Positions 60,101-64,000 of a stretch of 64,000 nt of DNA are shown here, piece after piece (the stretch's first letter is position 1; every line of letters starts with the position of its first letter). Where the stretch lies: assembly GCA_947561715.1 (NCBI GenBank), contig OX387204.1:7135001-7199000 (forward strand). Direction: 5' to 3'. This stretch comes from Ascidia mentula. Taxonomy: Eukaryota; Chordata; Ascidiacea; Phlebobranchia; Ascidiidae. The translations under genes were made by a program, and so were the position numbers. The notes under the pieces are model-generated. The model worked only from the letters and a program-made list of their open reading frames with translations. It ran no database searches and was not told the DNA's origin.

Positions 60101-63100
60101 ACTAAACGTCCTTTGTCAAAGCAAACAGGGCAGAAGAAATGTGAAAGGGTAAACAAAAATGCTTTCAATTTGAATTATCTATTTCGGGGAATCGAAATTT
60201 CCAAAACAAGAATAAATTGGGTTATGATCACACAACGGGCCATGGCAATTTCTTTGCGCCTTTAAATCAATGCAGTGCACTGACTGTCGATCTCGCTTTT
60301 CCATAAGCCAAAAACCGTATATTCCCCGGTCTCATGAATCTTTTATGAGCGACCTGCACGCCGATACCATCTCGCTGTCCAAATTTATAAAACAAACTTT
60401 AGGTGATATCACCGGCGCTCATCAATCGGGGAACTTAAAACGTTTTGTTGTTTGTTGTTGGTCACGGAAAGCGACTCCCAGTTCCCTTGCTACTGTGCTT
60501 ACTTTAATAAGAGAAAGAAAAAAAATCATTACATTTATTATCCCATCTCGGCTGACGTCAGCTAAATTGCTTTTAAGCAAAGTTTTCTGAAAAACCTGTT
60601 TTCGATTTGCGAGCTGGAATTGGAAACACTTACTTTGTACTGGAAGGAAAAATCGCGTGCGTCAGGTGACATGACAAAGACGTATTGGCTCGTGATTACC
60701 CAATCCCTCGCATAAATCATTTTCAAGGCAAAAACATATTTGTTCGTAAACTGGAGTGTTTCAAGCATTTCACGAGGGGTCCAGCCATGGAGTGAGATGG
60801 GAGTTGCACAAAACCTGTATTGTGGCGACTGTATGGGAGGTCGTATACATACGCGCATTAATCTATGCGGTTGGTCCGCGTGCACATACGTTCCACTCAT
60901 GAGGAATGTGGACTATTTGCGTGGGTCATGTGCGAAACGGTTCGTAATTTAATCGGCCACGGCGCCATGTTCAGTGTCGAGGCTTCCACTGCATCCACTT
61001 GGACTCATGCGCGGTAAAAATTTAACGTTAAGTGTTTCAAAACTTACGGCGTCATTGCTACTGAGGAAGACGTTACATATCTCACGGCGTAGGTAACATG
61101 CGATTCATTATAATGGCTGTGAAAGTTCGCGAAGGTCGAGAGACACAGTGACGGTTTCCCCTTTTGACTGTCGTGCTCAATTTAGATGTGTTATTAAAAG
61201 TAGATTAAGGGAATTTGAAAACCAGACAAGGAAACCGATATGTTTATCGCATCACACGCCTTGCACAATTTATCATAAGCATATCTAAAACGACTTTCGG
61301 GCGTAGCTGCTTTCACGTTCAAAATTGCATTAGTTTCTGATGGGTGGGATCCTACGGCCTGCGGTGTTACACAAAAAAGTCGTTTCCAGAAAAAGCCAAG
61401 TGGGGCCACTTCATTGTCGGACAAAAATTATACCTTGTGGCGCTGTCTTGTTATCTGTGGACGCGCAATAGGTTCGCGACTTGTGATAAGAAACCGCTCA
61501 TTACGTAGTTTTTGGACGTTGGTTTCTGCCTTTACATCCTCAGCAGAAGACTTCCGACAGGCCTGACGTCAACGCCGCTTTATGCGAATCAATGGTAAAA
61601 CTAGCAGGTTTTCACTTTTGTTATGAATGCTCTTTGGACCAAGCTGTCAAAATACATGCATAATTTATGATATGGGTGGTGGCGAAAATGGATTTGGAAC
61701 CTCGGCGAGAGTTCACTGAAGCCCGAAAGGGTTTCTTGCTAGTGGAGCGACAAGTTTATTATGCATATGTTTTCCCGGTATGATCATCAAACAATCTTCA
61801 TTACAGATGGTAATGAAAGTTGTGAAGGCCAAATATGTCAATCATAACGAGTGGATTAGTAGTTACCAGTAACACTTGTCCCCCAACTGAACTCCGTTGC
61901 GACTAAAAGAACTAAGTCTGTGCCGCGAATATTCCTACGTCATTTAGTGCGGGTACAACACGGTTCGTTCCCGAACAATGCAACGGCCGCGCTCAGATGA
62001 CTTAGAGACATCTTTTGATGGATTGCCAGCAGTTGCATTCGCCACTTGGGCTGCGACAAACAATTGCCGACCGGCGCCCCAGCGCGAAGATAAACACGTC
62101 ACGGCGACGGACACGTCTCCAAAACATTGGCTCCATTATGAGGAAAGGCTCCCTCTAACCCCGTTCGCAAACACTGCCCCTGGAAACCCATTCTGTTTTG
62201 AAACAGATAAGAAGACGGTTTTATCCTTTTCCGAACGTATTGTCCCGAACAAGTCAAAAGTGACGTAATGGTTGTTTTGCGATGCTTTTGATCTTATATA
62301 GAGGAATATTTTGCGCTCTTCATCATGTTGCAAAGGCCCACCGGGGAAGAAATAAATGTTGGTTGTGAACTACGCACTGGTGGTTATGACCACCCGCCAT
62401 CAAATGCACTTCGCAAGGTTCAGAGAGCAACAGGGCAATTTTCCACCAAACTGTTTACGAATTCTTTAGTCAAAATTAAATTCCATTTATCATGCGAAGT
62501 GAAAGAAAAGCTGTCACACAAGGTGATCGTTTTTGTTCAAAAACTTCACAACACTCAAACTGGCTTTCAAACGGGTTTGACACTTTTGCTGGACCGCATT
62601 GAAGAAGATATTAAATATGTACAGAAACAACACTTGGCTTTGCACAGACAACAGGATTTACGAGGGTGCTCGCCGCTCTTCACGAGCATTCCTTGTTATT
62701 ATTAGCGCTGGAACTGTAGGCGCCGACAGAGGACCGACGTCACCAACTGCTTGTACCCGCAAAGCAACGCTATTATGCCATGTTTGGCGCAGCTATGCAA
62801 ACCGTGACGTCATATAACTGCGTACGAGTATTTGTACAGTTCCGTATAGAAGCGCAGTGAAGCATCAATAGACTTACACCCCAATGACCACTAGGTCAAG
62901 TGGACCAACTGTGCACAACCACTATTAAGCTTTGTACACTTCATTCTGTTAAATTAGGTGCAGGCAACATGTATACGTTTCGGTGGTAAACGTGCAGCTG
63001 ACCCGCGGTTGAATGACAAAGACAGGGGTTTGATGTGGGGCGGAAAACCGCGGGTGTATTTAGTGTTTTATTTTATCTGGAACGTGAGAACATCGAGCAC

Positions 63101-63751
63101 CTTTGCAAGTCTGTCATGCGGCCAAAAATGCATTGTAGAAACGAAACTGAACACCTCAATGTAAACGAACCCATGACAATTTCGAATTACATTACGTAAA
63201 CAGGCAACAAAAAACAAGTTAAAATCAATCGGTTTGAAAAGCAGGTCATTAATCCCCTGTCAAGCGACAACGGCTTTGCATTCTGTTGCAATGATGCAGG
63301 GAGGTTTCGAATTTGTTTAAAGGTCCACTCAGAGCCGATTCTTTTTTGTGCAAGCATAGAGGTAAATATTTGCCGATACGTGCACCGCGGCGCTGAGGAT
63401 TAGATTATAGATCACATTGTGTGCAGGAGAAATGCCAAAGAACTTTCAAAACCTAACAGGCTCCATTGTTTAGAAAAGTCTACGCATCGTCTAATAATGA
63501 AACGGAAACGTCTTTTGCCACATGCTGTGTAAAAAATATCGCCATGTGCCTGGGAATGCATTCATTTGTAATGTCGCGTGTCGCTGGGCCTTGTAATTTC
63601 CCGCTGTGCGGACACGAGATATTTGTCCTGCTGTTGCTGGGCGATGAAAGGTCACCACGTAACACGCTCGAATGGGAAGGCTGGATGTTCTTACCTTCGT
63701 TCTCCAGGTACTCGTTGATGAAACGTCTTGTCAGGAAGCGAACGACCAACG
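57188..63751 (-). CDS. RERG/RASL-type atypical small GTPase with Ser-rich tail (5' partial)
   Basis: Four exons in consistent phase are visible: 63695-63751, 59460-59533, 58716-58870, 57188-58286. They read ALVVRFLTRRFINEYLENE, then VNIQDTSEKGMRLGSIDHHL, RWADAIMLVYSVTDPESF, LLLVGNKCDL and FYETSARE. These are the switch I region, G3, the WAD motif of the RERG/RASL group, G4 (NKCD) and G5 (SAR). The P-loop exon must lie beyond the right edge. G3 is DTSE instead of DTAG, so the invariant Gly is lost. After G5 there is no clear last helix. Instead a ~310-residue Ser/Arg-rich tail ends in SGFKRIKSLKVDGHH and ALPN, with no CAAX box. RERG-type proteins are Ras-like growth regulators that often lack lipid anchors. 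Confidence 0.82.
59534..63694 (-). other. 4.2 kb intron of the small-GTPase gene
   Basis: Bounded by the donor after 63695 and the CTGCAG acceptor before 59533, this intron holds several medium open frames on the plus strand (60270-60590, 61978-62268, 62325-62705). I find no splice signals, start context or family resemblance for them. It also contains three perfect TGACGTCA sites. Confidence 0.6.
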
Positions 63752-64000
63752 CTGCAACATAATACGAAACAGTTTTAACTTCACGCTCGTCGAAATCAGG
63801 CTAATGTGGGCTGACAAGCGGCGTAGCGGAATTTTTTGGCCTTCGATAACTGGTTTACCAGGCAAACATTCTTTGGACGGGCGACACGGCGATTAGTATG
63901 GGCCAACCATTACAATAAACAAATACCCTGCTTGCGCTGTTACTGGAAAGCCGGGTTTACTTTGAGGCCTCGGTCGCGCCGTAATCGCTACTGGGGTTAT
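63752..64000. other. Right edge, presumed intron of the small-GTPase gene
   Basis: No P-loop (GxxxxGKS) coding sequence is present on the minus strand here, so the first coding exon is outside the window. Confidence 0.6.

Noticed and set aside
60270-62705. Plus-strand open frames in the small-GTPase intron
   Set aside because: Their length is near chance for this base composition. There is no homology, no splice sites and no signal or domain.

Overview
The window looks like a compact, intron-rich invertebrate genome: short introns, closely packed genes, and metazoan neuronal and signalling families. An ascidian or other invertebrate chordate is my best guess. It rests on gene content and compactness only, not on any diagnostic marker. 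All protein-coding calls come from reading exons, splice sites and codon phase by eye.

Layout. (1) 305-20114, plus strand: the 3' part of a very large gene (33 modelled exons, phases consistent throughout, at least 2446 residues). It encodes a long coiled coil, a Ser-rich linker, and a C-terminal SH3-FN3-SH3 module that resembles RIM-binding proteins. Two of its introns use GC donors. (2) 20851-29237, minus strand: a complete 12-exon OATP/SLCO transporter of 620 residues. It carries the family signature but almost no Kazal-type loop. (3) 29238-32682: intergenic. (4) 32683-33617 (minus) and 34573-35714 (plus): a divergent pair of paralogous secreted coiled-coil proteins. Each has nine 14-residue repeats with alternating Ile/Leu and Asn/Gln core layers. 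(5) 35854-44513: four tandem copies of a ~2.16 kb unit. (6) 44041-48725, minus strand: a CRMP/DPYSL gene of 587 residues. (7) 48726-51678: intergenic. (8) 51679-56309, plus strand: a single-pass, extremely acidic membrane protein with repeated Ser-Gly sites. (9) 57188-63751, minus strand: a RERG/RASL-type small GTPase with a long Ser-rich tail. Its P-loop exon lies beyond the right edge.

The main discovery is how (5) and (6) relate. Each array unit carries one intact, same-length (366 bp) copy of the CRMP terminal exon, with its own splice acceptor, in the phase of the preceding CRMP exon. The array starts inside the 3' UTR of the plus-strand coiled-coil gene and ends inside the last CRMP intron. 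The shared 3' ends of two convergent genes have therefore been multiplied, which could give CRMP four mutually exclusive C-terminal tails. A second general signal is an excess of the palindrome TGACGTCA, many copies of it inside coding exons of unrelated genes.
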